Assembly (NCBI GenBank): GCA_023701135.1
Contig: JAMPXP010000032.1
Coordinates: forward strand, 1-39,915
Direction: 5' to 3'
Source of the DNA: Desulfobacula sp.
GTDB taxonomy: Bacteria; Desulfobacterota; Desulfobacteria; Desulfobacterales; Desulfobacteraceae
DNA length: 39,915 nt
This document shows, in pieces, positions 18,282 to 27,133 of the stretch (positions are counted from its first letter, which is position 1; each line of letters starts with the position of its first letter). Under the pieces are notes generated by a model. It did no database searches and was not told the origin of the DNA. It saw nothing but the letters and a program-made list of their open reading frames with translations. Position numbers and translations under genes: made by a program.

Positions 18282-19463
18282 ATGACATCAAAAAAATGGA
18301 ACTGGCAGCAGGACGATTGGCCCGATTTTTCCTATGACCGGATAAACATGGATCCCCTGGAAACTGAATTTACAAAAGCATCGGGCATTTCTATCGGGGT
18401 TATGCGGCACCTTTCCAAAGAAGATCTGGATGAATTCACGATTGAAATGATCTGCAGCGAAGCACTGAAAACGTCTGAAATAGAAGGTGCGTTTTTAGAC
18501 AGAGACAGCCTCCAATCCTCCATCTGTAAAGAATTCGGCCTCGAGGAAAAATATCTGCATGGCGCTGTAAAACCGGAAGAAGCGGGCATCGCCATGATGA
18601 TGAAAGATCTGTACACTGATTTTAATTCTCCCTTAACCCATGAAACCCTTTGGGCCTGGCATGACAAATTATTCAACGGAAGGACGGATCTGGAAAGGGG
18701 GAAATACCTCACAGGCAAAGAGGATATGCGGGTGGTGTCCGGACGGATTGACAAACCCAAAATTCATTTCATTGCTCCGCCTGCCTCTGAAATCCCAAAG
18801 GAAATGGATCTGTTTATCTGTTGGTTCAATAAAACAGCCCCAGGCGGCAAGGCGCCGTTGCCGCCACTGAACAGGGCCGGCACAGCACATTTATATTTTG
18901 TCACCATTCACCCCTTTGAAGACGGGAACGGCCGCATCGCCAGGGCCTTAACGGAAAAAGCCCTGTCCCAGGACCTGGGAAAACCGACACTGATCGCTTT
19001 ATCTTCAACACTCAGTAAGAAGAAAAAAGAGTATTACGAAAATTTGGAACTGCAGAACAAGACCAATCAAATCACGTCCTGGCTCTGTTATTTTGGGAAA
19101 ACCATTATTGAAGCGCAAAAACAGACCCTGGAGCGGGTTGATTTCCTGATCGCTAAGGCAAAATTTTTTAATGCCCATGGGACCCTTCTGAATCCAAGAC
19201 AGAAAAAAGCGGTATTACGGATTTTCAGAGAAGGCCCCCAGGGCTTTTCCGGTGGATTCAGCGCTAAAAATTATATGTCCATTGCCAAAACGCCGTCGGC
19301 AACAACAACAAGGGATTTAAAAGATCTGACGGATAAAGGAATTTTGACAAAAACCGGCACCCTCAAAAGCACCCGCTATGACCTTAATCTTGCGCCTTTT
19401 TATCCAGCGGTATCCCAGGCCAAGGATATTAAAACCGCTTTGCGTCTGTCACGAGATTTATAG
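18282..19463 (+). CDS. Fic-family AMP-transferase (DUF4172 N-terminus)
   Basis: 393 residues. The catalytic Fic motif HPFEDGNGRIAR (about 209-220) is complete, so the protein should transfer AMP (or another nucleotide part) to a target. An N-terminal inhibitory helix carries TSEIEG (about 66-71), the (S/T)xxxE(G/N) motif of class II Fic proteins, whose Glu blocks ATP binding until relieved. The N-terminal WNWQQDDWPDF segment fits DUF4172. The C-terminus is a winged helix (SIAKTPSATTTRDLKDLTDKGIL). The next gene starts 9 bp downstream, so the two are one operon. Confidence 0.93.
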   Translation: MTSKKWNWQQDDWPDFSYDRINMDPLETEFTKASGISIGVMRHLSKEDLDEFTIEMICSEALKTSEIEGAFLDRDSLQSSICKEFGLEEKYLHGAVKPEEAGIAMMMKDLYTDFNSPLTHETLWAWHDKLFNGRTDLERGKYLTGKEDMRVVSGRIDKPKIHFIAPPASEIPKEMDLFICWFNKTAPGGKAPLPPLNRAGTAHLYFVTIHPFEDGNGRIARALTEKALSQDLGKPTLIALSSTLSKKKKEYYENLELQNKTNQITSWLCYFGKTIIEAQKQTLERVDFLIAKAKFFNAHGTLLNPRQKKAVLRIFREGPQGFSGGFSAKNYMSIAKTPSATTTRDLKDLTDKGILTKTGTLKSTRYDLNLAPFYPAVSQAKDIKTALRLSRDL

Positions 19464-19472
19464 GAGTCCATC

Positions 19473-19766
19473 ATGGCAAACACCAAAACGTCCAGATACG
19501 ATGTTTCCGAACATCTCCGCACCCCGGAAGAAATGGCAGCCTACCTTGAGGCCTGCCTTGAAGAGGCGAATGGTGACGCCGCGTTTATAGCCAAGGCGTT
19601 GGGGGATATTGCTCGGGCAAAGGGCATGTCACAAGTGGCGCGTGAAGCCGGGCTATCACGCGAAAGTCTTTACAAAGCACTCTCGGGTGAAAGGGCTCCG
19701 GGTTTTGACACAATACTGAAAGTAATCGATGCTCTCGGGCTGAAATTACACGCAGAAGCTCAATGA
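19473..19766 (+). CDS. Addiction-module antidote-like HTH protein
   Basis: 97 residues, similar to the 'addiction module antidote protein' (HigA-type) family. The N-terminal RYDVSEHLRTPEEMAAYLE segment is typical. A helix-turn-helix follows (MSQVAREAGLSRESLYKALSG), then a short C-terminal strand. Members usually sit next to a RelE/HigB-type toxin. Here the partner upstream is fic and no RelE-like gene is present. It could repress the fic operon or be the survivor of a lost toxin pair. The ribosome binding site AGGAG overlaps the fic stop codon. Confidence 0.85.
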   Translation: MANTKTSRYDVSEHLRTPEEMAAYLEACLEEANGDAAFIAKALGDIARAKGMSQVAREAGLSRESLYKALSGERAPGFDTILKVIDALGLKLHAEAQ

Positions 19767-20147
19767 TCCGGCTGTATTTTGAAAATTTAAATCAGGCTTG
19801 ACATAAACACCGGTGCTTTATAAGCTGTGTTCCCGTTGGTTGAACCGCTAAACATAAGGACATCCATATGCCTGTATTATCAGCGGATTTCATACGAGAT
19901 AAGGTTGCCGATTCCAGGCTCATTTTTCAAAGAGGAAATACGATTACAGGCCCTGAACGACAGGGCGAAACGGGCTGGGGACCTGCAAGCATATCCGGTT
20001 TCTTGTCTCGGCCCTGAAAAAAGAACCAGGATTTGAAAAAAATGCGCCCGGGAAAAAGATTGATCTCTCAGACGGTCAGGACAGGATGGTGAAGAATGAC
20101 CGGGAAACCAGCGAAGTTACCATGAAATTCAAGCTGCCGAAATTTAT
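19767..20147 (+). other. Region without an intact gene; possible decayed gene
   Basis: Gene-like pieces appear in different frames: MPVLSADFIRDKVADSRLIFQRG from 19868, then RLQALNDRAKRAGDLQAYPV in another frame. A third frame reads ALKKEPGFEKNAPGKKIDLSDGQ and ends at a stop near 20150. The protein-like composition and shifting frames suggest a pseudogene, but I do not recognise the family. Confidence 0.35.
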
Positions 20148-20222
20148 TTGACAAATTCATTGGTTTGCATTATTTCTGGTTCATATAAAGATCATAAAAT
20201 TATCTTATGGTCCATATAAGAT
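20148..20222 (+). promoter_or_regulatory. Promoter and operator of hipBA
   Basis: TTGACA (20148-20153) and TATTTC (20171-20176) are 17 bases apart. Just downstream, ATCTTAT (20202-20208) and ATAAGAT (20216-20222) form an inverted repeat with a 7-bp spacer. A near-direct repeat TGGTTCATATAAAGAT (20177-20192) / TGGTCCATATAAGAT (20208-20222) covers the likely transcription start. This fits autorepression by HipB. Confidence 0.6.
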
Positions 20223-20236
20223 TCAAAGGAAGAATA

Positions 20237-20575
20237 GTGCCAAAGACCATCACACGCACCTACTCCCGCTATAGCCGGGATGCGGCGGCCCTGCTCGGCG
20301 CACTGATCCGGGAAGCCCGCAATGAACGCAAGCTGACGGCCCAGGAATTGGCTGACCGGGCCGGAATTTCCAGGGGATTGCTGCAACGCATTGAAAAAGG
20401 CAATCTCAAATGTGAAATCGGGGCTGTGTTCGAAACGGCTGCCATTGCCGGTATCAAGCTGTTTGAAGCCGATGAGGGCGCTTTGGCAAAACACCTGCGT
20501 CAAGCCAGGGAAAAACTGGCGCTCCTGCCGAAATCCGTTCGCAAGACATCAAAAGCGGTGAACGATGATTTTTAG
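20237..20575 (+). CDS. hipB: HipB-like antitoxin (XRE-family)
   Basis: 112 residues from GTG 20237, chosen because AAGGA lies 6 bases before it and because the operator then stays outside the gene. An in-frame ATG at 20207 lacks a ribosome binding site. An XRE helix-turn-helix spans about 18-70 (LTAQELADRAGISRGLLQRIEKG). The C-terminal tail is basic and probably reaches into HipA. It should neutralise the HipA kinase and repress the operon. hipA starts inside its last codons (11-bp overlap), which means translational coupling. Confidence 0.85.
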   Translation: MPKTITRTYSRYSRDAAALLGALIREARNERKLTAQELADRAGISRGLLQRIEKGNLKCEIGAVFETAAIAGIKLFEADEGALAKHLRQAREKLALLPKSVRKTSKAVNDDF

Positions 20576-21824
20576 GGGAGAGAAAGAAGCCTTTGTCTGG
20601 ATATGGCTGCCGGGCGAAACCGAGCCTGTTGTTGCCGGACGGCTTGAAGCGGATAGGGGCAATATCCTGTTCAACTATGGGAAAAGCTACCTGGACCGCG
20701 CCAAAGACAGCAACCCCGCAATTGCCCTTTACGACCCCGAATTGCCGCTGCGTGCCGGAAGGCTGCCCTTGCCGGAGGGCTTGACCATGCCCGGCTGTAT
20801 CAGAGATGCCTCGCCCGATGCCTGGGGGCGGCGTGTCATCATGAACAGAAAATCAGGGCTCAAAGGCCCGGGAGTTGATACTGCCGAACTGGATGAATTG
20901 ACCTATCTGCTGGAATCCGGCTCGGACCGGATCGGGGCCCTCGATTTTCAGCGGTCTCCCACAGAATATGTGCCCCGCACCGCCAACCATGCCGGCATGG
21001 AAGAGCTGATGGAATCTGCCAGGCGAGTCGAAAAAGGGGTCCCCCTCAGCCCGGAGCTGGATCAGGCCTTGTTTCACGGCACCTCCATCGGCGGGGCCCG
21101 TCCTAAGGCCTTGATCCGGGACAGCAATAAAAAATACGTGGCTAAATTTTCATCCGGCACCGATCTGTACAATATCGTTAAAGCCGAATTCATTGCCATG
21201 CGGCTGGCTGAACGGGCCGGATTGAATGTTGCCCCGGTCAAACTGAAAAAAGCCGCCAACAAAGACATCCTCTTGATCGAACGCTTTGACCGTGAGCCAA
21301 AGGGCGACGGGTGGACGCGGAAGGCCATGGTCTCGGCTTTGACCCTGTTGGGCCTGGATGACATGATGGCGCGGTATGCCTCCTATGAAACCCTGTCCGA
21401 AATCATCCGCCACCGGTTTACCGATCCGAAGCAGACGCTGATAGAGCTTTTTTCCAGACTCGTCTTTAATATTCTCTGCGGCAATACCGACGATCATGCG
21501 CGGAACCATGCGGCGTTTTGGGATGGAAAAGCCCTGACCCTGACGCCTGCCTATGATATTTGTCCGCAAGGCCGCACAGGCAATGTGGCTTCCCAGGCCA
21601 TGCTCATATCCGGCAATAATAATTTAAGCCGGCTCGGAACCTGCCTTGAAACGGCGCACAATTTCCTTCTTTCCGGAGAGGAGGCCCGGGAAATATTCGG
21701 CTCCCTGACTGCCGCCATTGAACAAAATTGGGACCCTGTCTGTGAAGAAGCCGGACTGACGGAGGTAGATAAGAACCTGCTCTGGAGGCGGCAGTTTTTA
21801 AACCCCTATTCGCTTGAACCATAA
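20565..21824 (+). CDS. hipA: HipA-family serine/threonine kinase toxin
   Basis: 419 residues. In well-studied members HipA phosphorylates an aminoacyl-tRNA synthetase and causes growth arrest. The N-terminal small domain (couple_HipA, about 1-100) has LPLPEGL and PDAWGRRV. The core has the P-loop-like [13 protein letters not shown], the catalytic loop [16 protein letters not shown] with the active-site Asp and Asn, and the metal-binding PAYDI. All look intact, so it should be an active kinase. It overlaps hipB, and a macrodomain gene follows by 16 bp. Confidence 0.92.
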   Translation: MIFRGEKEAFVWIWLPGETEPVVAGRLEADRGNILFNYGKSYLDRAKDSNPAIALYDPELPLRAGRLPLPEGLTMPGCIRDASPDAWGRRVIMNRKSGLKGPGVDTAELDELTYLLESGSDRIGALDFQRSPTEYVPRTANHAGMEELMESARRVEKGVPLSPELDQALFHGTSIGGARPKALIRDSNKKYVAKFSSGTDLYNIVKAEFIAMRLAERAGLNVAPVKLKKAANKDILLIERFDREPKGDGWTRKAMVSALTLLGLDDMMARYASYETLSEIIRHRFTDPKQTLIELFSRLVFNILCGNTDDHARNHAAFWDGKALTLTPAYDICPQGRTGNVASQAMLISGNNNLSRLGTCLETAHNFLLSGEEAREIFGSLTAAIEQNWDPVCEEAGLTEVDKNLLWRRQFLNPYSLEP

Positions 21825-21840
21825 ATATAAAGGAACTCAT

Positions 21841-22365
21841 ATGAACAGGATCACCATAGTCCAGGGCGATATCACCCAGGCCCCGGTGGACGCCATTGTC
21901 AATGCGGCCAATAGCCGGATGCTGGGCGGCGGCGGGGTGGACGGGGCCATCCACCGGGCCGCAGGGCCGGCCTTGCTGGAGGCCTGCAAAAAAGTCCCGG
22001 CGGAAAACGGGGTGAGATGCCCCGCCGGGGAAGCCAGGATCACCGGGGCCGGAAACCTGAAGGCAAAATACGTGATCCATACCGTGGGTCCAAAATACGG
22101 AATCGACAAGGACCCTGAAATCCTCCTGGCCTCGGCCTTTCGCAGCAGCCTGGATCTGGCCCTTGCCCACGGCTGTAAATCCATTGCCTTTCCTGCAATT
22201 TCCTGCGGGGTCTATCATTACCCGCCCGAGGATGCGGCCAGGATTTCCATTTCAGTCTGCCAGGGGCCGGAATATGACGCCCTGGACATCTATTTCTATC
22301 TGTTCGGCGACAGGATGACGGCCATCTGGACGGCGGCCCTTGCAAAGGCGGAACCACTGCTCTGA
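21841..22365 (+). CDS. Macrodomain ADP-ribose hydrolase-like protein
   Basis: 174 residues, one macrodomain of the YmdB/O-acetyl-ADP-ribose deacetylase type. The motifs [33 protein letters not shown] and [12 protein letters not shown] cover the ADP-ribose pocket with the usual Asn and Asp. It may remove ADP-ribose from proteins or hydrolyse O-acetyl-ADP-ribose. AAAGGA precedes the ATG at 21841, 16 bp after hipA, so it is probably the third gene of the hipBA operon. The 3' end overlaps the convergent DUF2917 gene by about 114 bp. Confidence 0.92.
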   Translation: MNRITIVQGDITQAPVDAIVNAANSRMLGGGGVDGAIHRAAGPALLEACKKVPAENGVRCPAGEARITGAGNLKAKYVIHTVGPKYGIDKDPEILLASAFRSSLDLALAHGCKSIAFPAISCGVYHYPPEDAARISISVCQGPEYDALDIYFYLFGDRMTAIWTAALAKAEPLL

Positions 22366-22644
22366 CCATTTTGTCAGGGCCAGGCCCGGCATATCCGTAA
22401 CAGTCGGCAGGATCTTTCGCCGTTTAACACGCATCAGGGCCCCTGTCTTTGATGTGATGCATATCTTGCCCTGCTGCCTCACCGAAATCTTGTCACCGGC
22501 TCCCAATATGCAATCACCGCTTCCGGGCCAGGTGGCCCACAGGCTTCCCCGGATACAACGGATCTCATATTCCCCCCGTCCAAGGGAAACCATTCCGCTT
22601 TCCCCAACGTGGATACTCATCTCTTCAATTCCCTTTCTGAACAT
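22252..22644 (-). CDS. DUF2917 protein
   Basis: 130 residues. The middle ([30 protein letters not shown]) matches DUF2917, a small cupin-like beta domain of unknown function. AAAGGAGG 4 bases before ATG 22644 sets the start; a longer frame from 22680 is less likely. The C-terminal third overlaps the end of the macrodomain gene on the other strand and may be an extension by loss of an earlier stop. Confidence 0.7.
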   Translation of the reverse strand: MFRKGIEEMSIHVGESGMVSLGRGEYEIRCIRGSLWATWPGSGDCILGAGDKISVRQQGKICITSKTGALMRVKRRKILPTVTDMPGLALTKWSEQWFRLCKGRRPDGRHPVAEQIEIDVQGVIFRPLAD

Positions 22645-22857
22645 CGCTCCTCCTTTATATCTTGAGATCACCCGGTCCATGACCGAGAATGTGATGGAGA
22701 ATAGACCACACCGGCTTTGTTTTAAAGGGGCAGTTCCAGGCTTTATAAGGATGGCAGAGGTGTTTGGGCGGTTTACTGTGTCCTTTATTTTTGCAGAAAC
22801 TGGGTCTTTCTTTTTTTCCCGCCGGAGGGTATAAGTCCTTTATAAAAGGGATGAGCC

Positions 22858-24327
22858 ATGAAAATCACAAGGTATGAACAGGTAGCTGAAAAAATTCTCG
22901 GCCTGATTGAGAACGGTGTGCTGAAGGAGGGAGACAGGGTCCCCTCCATGAGGCAGCTTGCCGCCGACCTGGGTGTCAGCGTCAATACCGTGAAAGAGGC
23001 CTACTGGACCCTGGAGAAAAACAACCACATCGAGGCGGTGCCCCAGTCCGGCTTCTATGTGAAAAAAAGGGCCAGGGAACATGAGTCCGCGCCCCTCGAT
23101 CCCTCCCAGATGGACCCTCAGCAGGTGGGGCTCTGCAAGATCTACGGAGCCTTTCAGTACTCCGGCAAATACTCTCCCGAACTGAACCTTGGGGTGTCCA
23201 ACCTCCACCCCGACTTCTGGCCCCTTGAAAAGCTGGGAAAATACATGCAGGAGGCACTCCGCTACCACGACCTGGATTCGTTCAGCTATATCATGTCTCC
23301 GGGGTATCCTGAGCTACGCAACCAGATCGCCCGGCTGGGACTATCCGGCGGTATGGACCTGAACCCCGAGGAGATCATCATCACCAACGGCTGCCACGAA
23401 GCCATCTTCCTGACCCTCATGACTGTGTGCAAACCCGGGGACACGGTTGTTTACGAGAGCCCCATCTATTTCAGCTCACTGCTGCTGCTCCGGCGCCTGA
23501 ATCTGAAACTCATCGAGATCCCGTCCTCGATGAAGGAGGGCATGAGCCTGGATACGCTTAAATTTGTCCTGGACAACCATCCGGTCAAGGCCGTATTCAC
23601 CATCCCGAATTTCAACAACCCCCTGGGCTTTGTCATGCCCGATGGAAAAAAAAAGGAGATGGTAAGGCTTCTCGAAACATACAAGGTCACCCTGATCGAG
23701 GATGACATATACGGCGACCTGTATTACGAGACAAGGCCGGCGACATGCAAGAGCTATGATACTTCGGGTAACGTCATTCTCTGTTCATCCATCACAAAAA
23801 CCGTGGCTCCCGGTCTCCGCATCGGGTGGGTGGTGCCGGGGGATGCCTATTATGACGAGATCACCAGACTCAAGACCCTGCTGAATATATCCACGGCGGG
23901 AATCAACCAGATTGCGGCGGCCCGCTTCCTGAAAGAGGGAGGGTATGACCGGCACATGAGAAACCTCCGTCTGTCCCTGAAATCTCAAGTCGTTGAGGTA
24001 AGAAACTGCATTCTGGAAAATTTCCCGGAAGGCACCGCCGTAACCGAACCTGCCGGGGGCTCCCTTCTCTGGGTGACGCTCCCGGAAGGGATTGACACCC
24101 TCACGATCTATCACGAGGCCCTGAAAAAAAATATCCTCATCGCCCCGGGATGCCTCTTCTCGATCAAGCAGAGATACGCCAACTGCATGAGAATCAACGC
24201 AGGGTATTGGAACGAGAAGATAAGAAAAGCCATCGTGTATCTCGGTAAACTCTGCCGGGAGGACAGATCCGTGATCAATGCACCCCCGGCGGACGACCCA
24301 TACTCCAAGGCCGCCGCCGCAGGATAA
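22858..24327 (+). CDS. MocR/PdxR-type GntR regulator with aminotransferase domain
   Basis: 489 residues. An N-terminal GntR winged helix (about 1-70; PSMRQLAADLGVSVNTVKEAYWTLE) is fused to a fold-type I aminotransferase domain. The PLP-binding lysine lies in SSITKTVAPGLRIGWV, and the Asp/Tyr pair in IEDDIYGDLYYE. MocR proteins bind DNA and sense PLP or an amino acid, controlling vitamin B6, GABA or transport genes. No obvious target is adjacent, so the role is open. The 200 bp upstream are non-coding. Confidence 0.9.
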   Translation: MKITRYEQVAEKILGLIENGVLKEGDRVPSMRQLAADLGVSVNTVKEAYWTLEKNNHIEAVPQSGFYVKKRAREHESAPLDPSQMDPQQVGLCKIYGAFQYSGKYSPELNLGVSNLHPDFWPLEKLGKYMQEALRYHDLDSFSYIMSPGYPELRNQIARLGLSGGMDLNPEEIIITNGCHEAIFLTLMTVCKPGDTVVYESPIYFSSLLLLRRLNLKLIEIPSSMKEGMSLDTLKFVLDNHPVKAVFTIPNFNNPLGFVMPDGKKKEMVRLLETYKVTLIEDDIYGDLYYETRPATCKSYDTSGNVILCSSITKTVAPGLRIGWVVPGDAYYDEITRLKTLLNISTAGINQIAAARFLKEGGYDRHMRNLRLSLKSQVVEVRNCILENFPEGTAVTEPAGGSLLWVTLPEGIDTLTIYHEALKKNILIAPGCLFSIKQRYANCMRINAGYWNEKIRKAIVYLGKLCREDRSVINAPPADDPYSKAAAAG

Positions 24328-24334
24328 AACTTTC

Positions 24335-24493
24335 CTATTTTTTAACAAACGGGTCCGGGGGACATGAGCCCCCGGAGCAGGAGCAGCCGCTGCTGCAATC
24401 GCAGGATTTTTTGCCCTTCCAGATGTCCACGAACCGCTTCACCATAAAACCCGCGGCAAGGGCCACAATGATTCCGACAATAATGGTATCCAT
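24335..24493 (-). CDS. FeoB-associated Cys-rich membrane protein
   Basis: 52 residues: one membrane helix (about 4-17), a basic stretch, then SCDCSSGCSCSGGSC with six cysteines. This matches the FeoB-associated Cys-rich family, encoded directly after feoB in many anaerobes and thought to help ferrous iron uptake. GGAGG precedes ATG 24493, and the gene starts 19 bp after feoB. It ends 7 bp from the convergent MocR gene. Confidence 0.9.
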   Translation of the reverse strand: MDTIIVGIIVALAAGFMVKRFVDIWKGKKSCDCSSGCSCSGGSCPPDPFVKK

Positions 24494-24512
24494 GATACAC
24501 CTCCTTATTTCT

Positions 24513-26717
24513 TCAGGCCAGCACAAGGCTGCCCACCTGGTAAAAAACCGTGGACACGAGCAAGGCAAGGCCGGTATTGAACACGATGGAAAAGGCCGCC
24601 CATTTCCATGACCCGGTTTCCTTGGCAATACAGACCACGGTGACAAAACAGGGCGCATAAAAAATGGTGAACAGGATCAGGCTGAAGGCGGTTAAGGGCC
24701 CCCAACCCTCGGCGGTTCTCAACCTTTCGGAAAGGGTACCGGTTTCCTCGGGGTCCACTTCCCCAAGGGAATAGGCCGTCCCCAGGGTGGACACCACCAC
24801 CTCTTTGGCGGCAAATCCGCCCACAAGGGCGATATTGGTCCGCCAGTCAAAGCCGGCAAACCGGGTAATGCCTTCAAGGGCCCTTCCCATACGGCCGGCC
24901 GCGGAATTTTTCAAGGCTTCCCCGGCCTGGTCGGCATCCACCTGTAACAGATTCTCCTTTACGGTTATCATGGCCTGGGTGAGTTTTTCATCCTCCAGGG
25001 TCATGACCTCATCCACGGCCTCCCGGGACAGATCTGACACAATGAGGCTTCTTTGATCGTCAAATGCCTTGGTTTGGTTCTCATCCAGGCCGGGAAAGGT
25101 CATCATGGCCCAGAGAACGATGGAAATCAAAAGAATGACGGTGCCCGCTTTTTTGACGTATTGGATGATCCGTTCAAAGGTATGGATCAAGAGCCCTTTC
25201 AAGGTGGGCAGCCGGTAGGGCGGCAGTTCCATGACAAAGGGGGTGGATTCCCCCCGGATCAGGGTGGATCTCAGGAGCCATGCCACCAGAAGAGCCCCTG
25301 TCCATGAAATCAGGGTGATCAGGAGCATGACCTGGGCCTGGCTTTCGGCAAAAAAAGCCGCCGTCAGGAGGGCGAATACCGGCAGTTTTGCCCCGCAGTT
25401 CATGAAGGGAACCGTTAAAAGCGTGGCCAGGCGTTCCTTGGGGGATTTCAGGGTCCGGGCGGCCATGACGCCGGGAACCGCACATCCCCCGGCAATGCCG
25501 CCGGATACGATAAAGGCCATGACGGAAGAGCCGTGGAGGCCGAACATCCTGAATATCCGGTCCAGCATAAAGGACATGCGGGCCAGATACCCGGTGTCTT
25601 CCAGAAAGGCAATCCCGAAAAACATGAACATGATCAGGGGCACGAAGCCCAGGACCCCGCCCACACCGTCAATGATCCCGGATACCACCAGGGATTTCAC
25701 CATGCCGTCGGGCAGGGCCTGCTCCGCCATGGCCGACACCCAGCCGAAAAACCCTTCCAGCCAGGCCACCGGGGCCTCGCTCAGGGTAAAGGTAAACTGG
25801 TACAGACCCATGAGCATGGCCGCCATGATGACGGGGCCCAGGAACCGGTTGGTGACGATCCTGTCGATCTTATCGGAAACCTGGATCCGGTTTTCATCCT
25901 GAAAAAACCGGATCACCCCCTGTTTTAATACGGAATGGACATATCCGTAGCGGTGATCGGCAATAATGCCCTCGGGATGGGTATCCAGGGTCTGGGCGAT
26001 ATGGATCCTCACCCGCTGGACAATGGCGTCCAGCTTCATGGCCGTGATCTTGTCCTGCCTATAGCCCCTATCCATAATCTGTTGATCATTTTCCAGGTAT
26101 TTGAGGGCCGTCCAGCGTGGATCATATTGGGGTGTTAAAAATTCCGCCGGCCGGATCAAGGCTTCCATCTCATCCAGGGCCGCATCCAGGTCCCGGCCGT
26201 AGGAGATTCTCAGGGGCTCCGGCCGTTGGCCGACGGTTTCGGTGACGGCCGCCATGAGGGCCTGTTTTCCTTTTCCATCCCTGGCCACAATGGGAATCAC
26301 AGGCAGCTTCAGCAGGGAGGAAAGTTTTGGAATATCGATCTCAATTCCCCTTTTCTTGGCCACATCCATCATGTTCAGGGCGATGCAGACCGGCAGCCCC
26401 ATTTCCATGAACTGGACCGACAGGTAAAGGTTTCTTTCCAGGTTGGAGGCATCCACGATATTGATGATCATGGAAGGCTTTTCATCCACCAGAAAATCCC
26501 TGGCCACCACCTCTTCCAGGGAATAGGCCGTAAGGGAATAGGTGCCGGGCAGATCCACAATTTCAAACCGGCCCGTATCGCATTTACAGGTTCCCTGCTT
26601 TTTTTCAACGGTGACGCCGGGATAATTGCCCACATGCTGCCGGCCGCCCGTCAGCTCATTAAAAAGGGTGGTCTTCCCGGAATTGGGATTTCCTGCCAAT
26701 ACAACGGTTGCATTCAT
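24513..26717 (-). CDS. feoB: Ferrous iron transporter FeoB
   Basis: 734 residues. A cytosolic N-terminal GTPase domain (GNPNSGKTT at about 9-17, DLPGTYSL, NMMDVA) is followed by a helical GDI-like part and then a membrane domain of several helices with two Gate regions (GAVPGVMAARTL-like GGCAVPGVMAART and GCAAKEVV-like GGFAAKEVVVSTLG). It imports Fe(II) across the inner membrane. Its ATG directly follows the feoA stop codon, and the Cys-rich partner gene follows. It is probably repressed by the divergent DtxR-family regulator. Confidence 0.96.
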   Translation of the reverse strand: MNATVVLAGNPNSGKTTLFNELTGGRQHVGNYPGVTVEKKQGTCKCDTGRFEIVDLPGTYSLTAYSLEEVVARDFLVDEKPSMIINIVDASNLERNLYLSVQFMEMGLPVCIALNMMDVAKKRGIEIDIPKLSSLLKLPVIPIVARDGKGKQALMAAVTETVGQRPEPLRISYGRDLDAALDEMEALIRPAEFLTPQYDPRWTALKYLENDQQIMDRGYRQDKITAMKLDAIVQRVRIHIAQTLDTHPEGIIADHRYGYVHSVLKQGVIRFFQDENRIQVSDKIDRIVTNRFLGPVIMAAMLMGLYQFTFTLSEAPVAWLEGFFGWVSAMAEQALPDGMVKSLVVSGIIDGVGGVLGFVPLIMFMFFGIAFLEDTGYLARMSFMLDRIFRMFGLHGSSVMAFIVSGGIAGGCAVPGVMAARTLKSPKERLATLLTVPFMNCGAKLPVFALLTAAFFAESQAQVMLLITLISWTGALLVAWLLRSTLIRGESTPFVMELPPYRLPTLKGLLIHTFERIIQYVKKAGTVILLISIVLWAMMTFPGLDENQTKAFDDQRSLIVSDLSREAVDEVMTLEDEKLTQAMITVKENLLQVDADQAGEALKNSAAGRMGRALEGITRFAGFDWRTNIALVGGFAAKEVVVSTLGTAYSLGEVDPEETGTLSERLRTAEGWGPLTAFSLILFTIFYAPCFVTVVCIAKETGSWKWAAFSIVFNTGLALLVSTVFYQVGSLVLA

Positions 26718-26951
26718 TTAGGATACCTCCACTTCGATATGGTCCGCCTCATTGTTCCGAAGCGTTAATGTAAATCCCATGATCCTCAGCGACACCGGAT
26801 CATAAAGCGGCGCCCTGCCCTGGACCGTAATCTCCTTGCCCGGGATCAGGCCCATGTCCCTGATTCTCCTGCCCAGTTCGCTGTCGGCATTAACCCGTTG
26901 GATAATGCCCTTTTGTCCTATTTTCATCTGTCTTAAATTAATCCTCTCCAC
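26718..26951 (-). CDS. feoA: FeoA, SH3-like iron-transport accessory protein
   Basis: 77 residues from GTG 26951 (GGAGG 8 bases upstream); in-frame TTG 26981 would give 87. The SH3-like FeoA fold is visible in GQKGIIQRVNADSELGRRIRDMGLIPGKEI and the C-terminal SLRIMGFTLTLRNNEADHIEV. FeoA binds FeoB and supports iron uptake. It is the first gene of the feo operon. Confidence 0.92.
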   Translation of the reverse strand: MERINLRQMKIGQKGIIQRVNADSELGRRIRDMGLIPGKEITVQGRAPLYDPVSLRIMGFTLTLRNNEADHIEVEVS

Positions 26952-26980
26952 TCTTCCTGCCTCCACTTTATTTTTGGTCA

Positions 26981-27038
26981 AACATTAAGTGTTGTAAAAA
27001 TCATAATGTTTTATATAGCTAACTTTTATTCATGTCAA
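26981..27038 (-). promoter_or_regulatory. Promoter and possible operator of the feo operon
   Basis: On the minus strand a perfect TTGACA (27033-27038) and TATAAA (27010-27015) are 17 bases apart. AACATTA (26981-26987) and TAATGTT (27004-27010) form an inverted repeat over the expected transcription start. This is a plausible binding site for the divergent DtxR-family protein, though no known box consensus was matched. Confidence 0.65.
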
Positions 27039-27133
27039 TTAAAAAATAATGAGTTTCTATAAAATAAATTATTTGACTTACTTAGTATTCAATTATAAAT
27101 TAAGCCTTGTAACATAATGAAGGAGGAAACCCC

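Noticed and set aside
19868-20099. UGA readthrough in the 19868 frame as a further selenoprotein
   Set aside because: The sequence after the UGA has no Cys partner or conserved motif, and other frames carry the protein-like pieces; decay is more likely.
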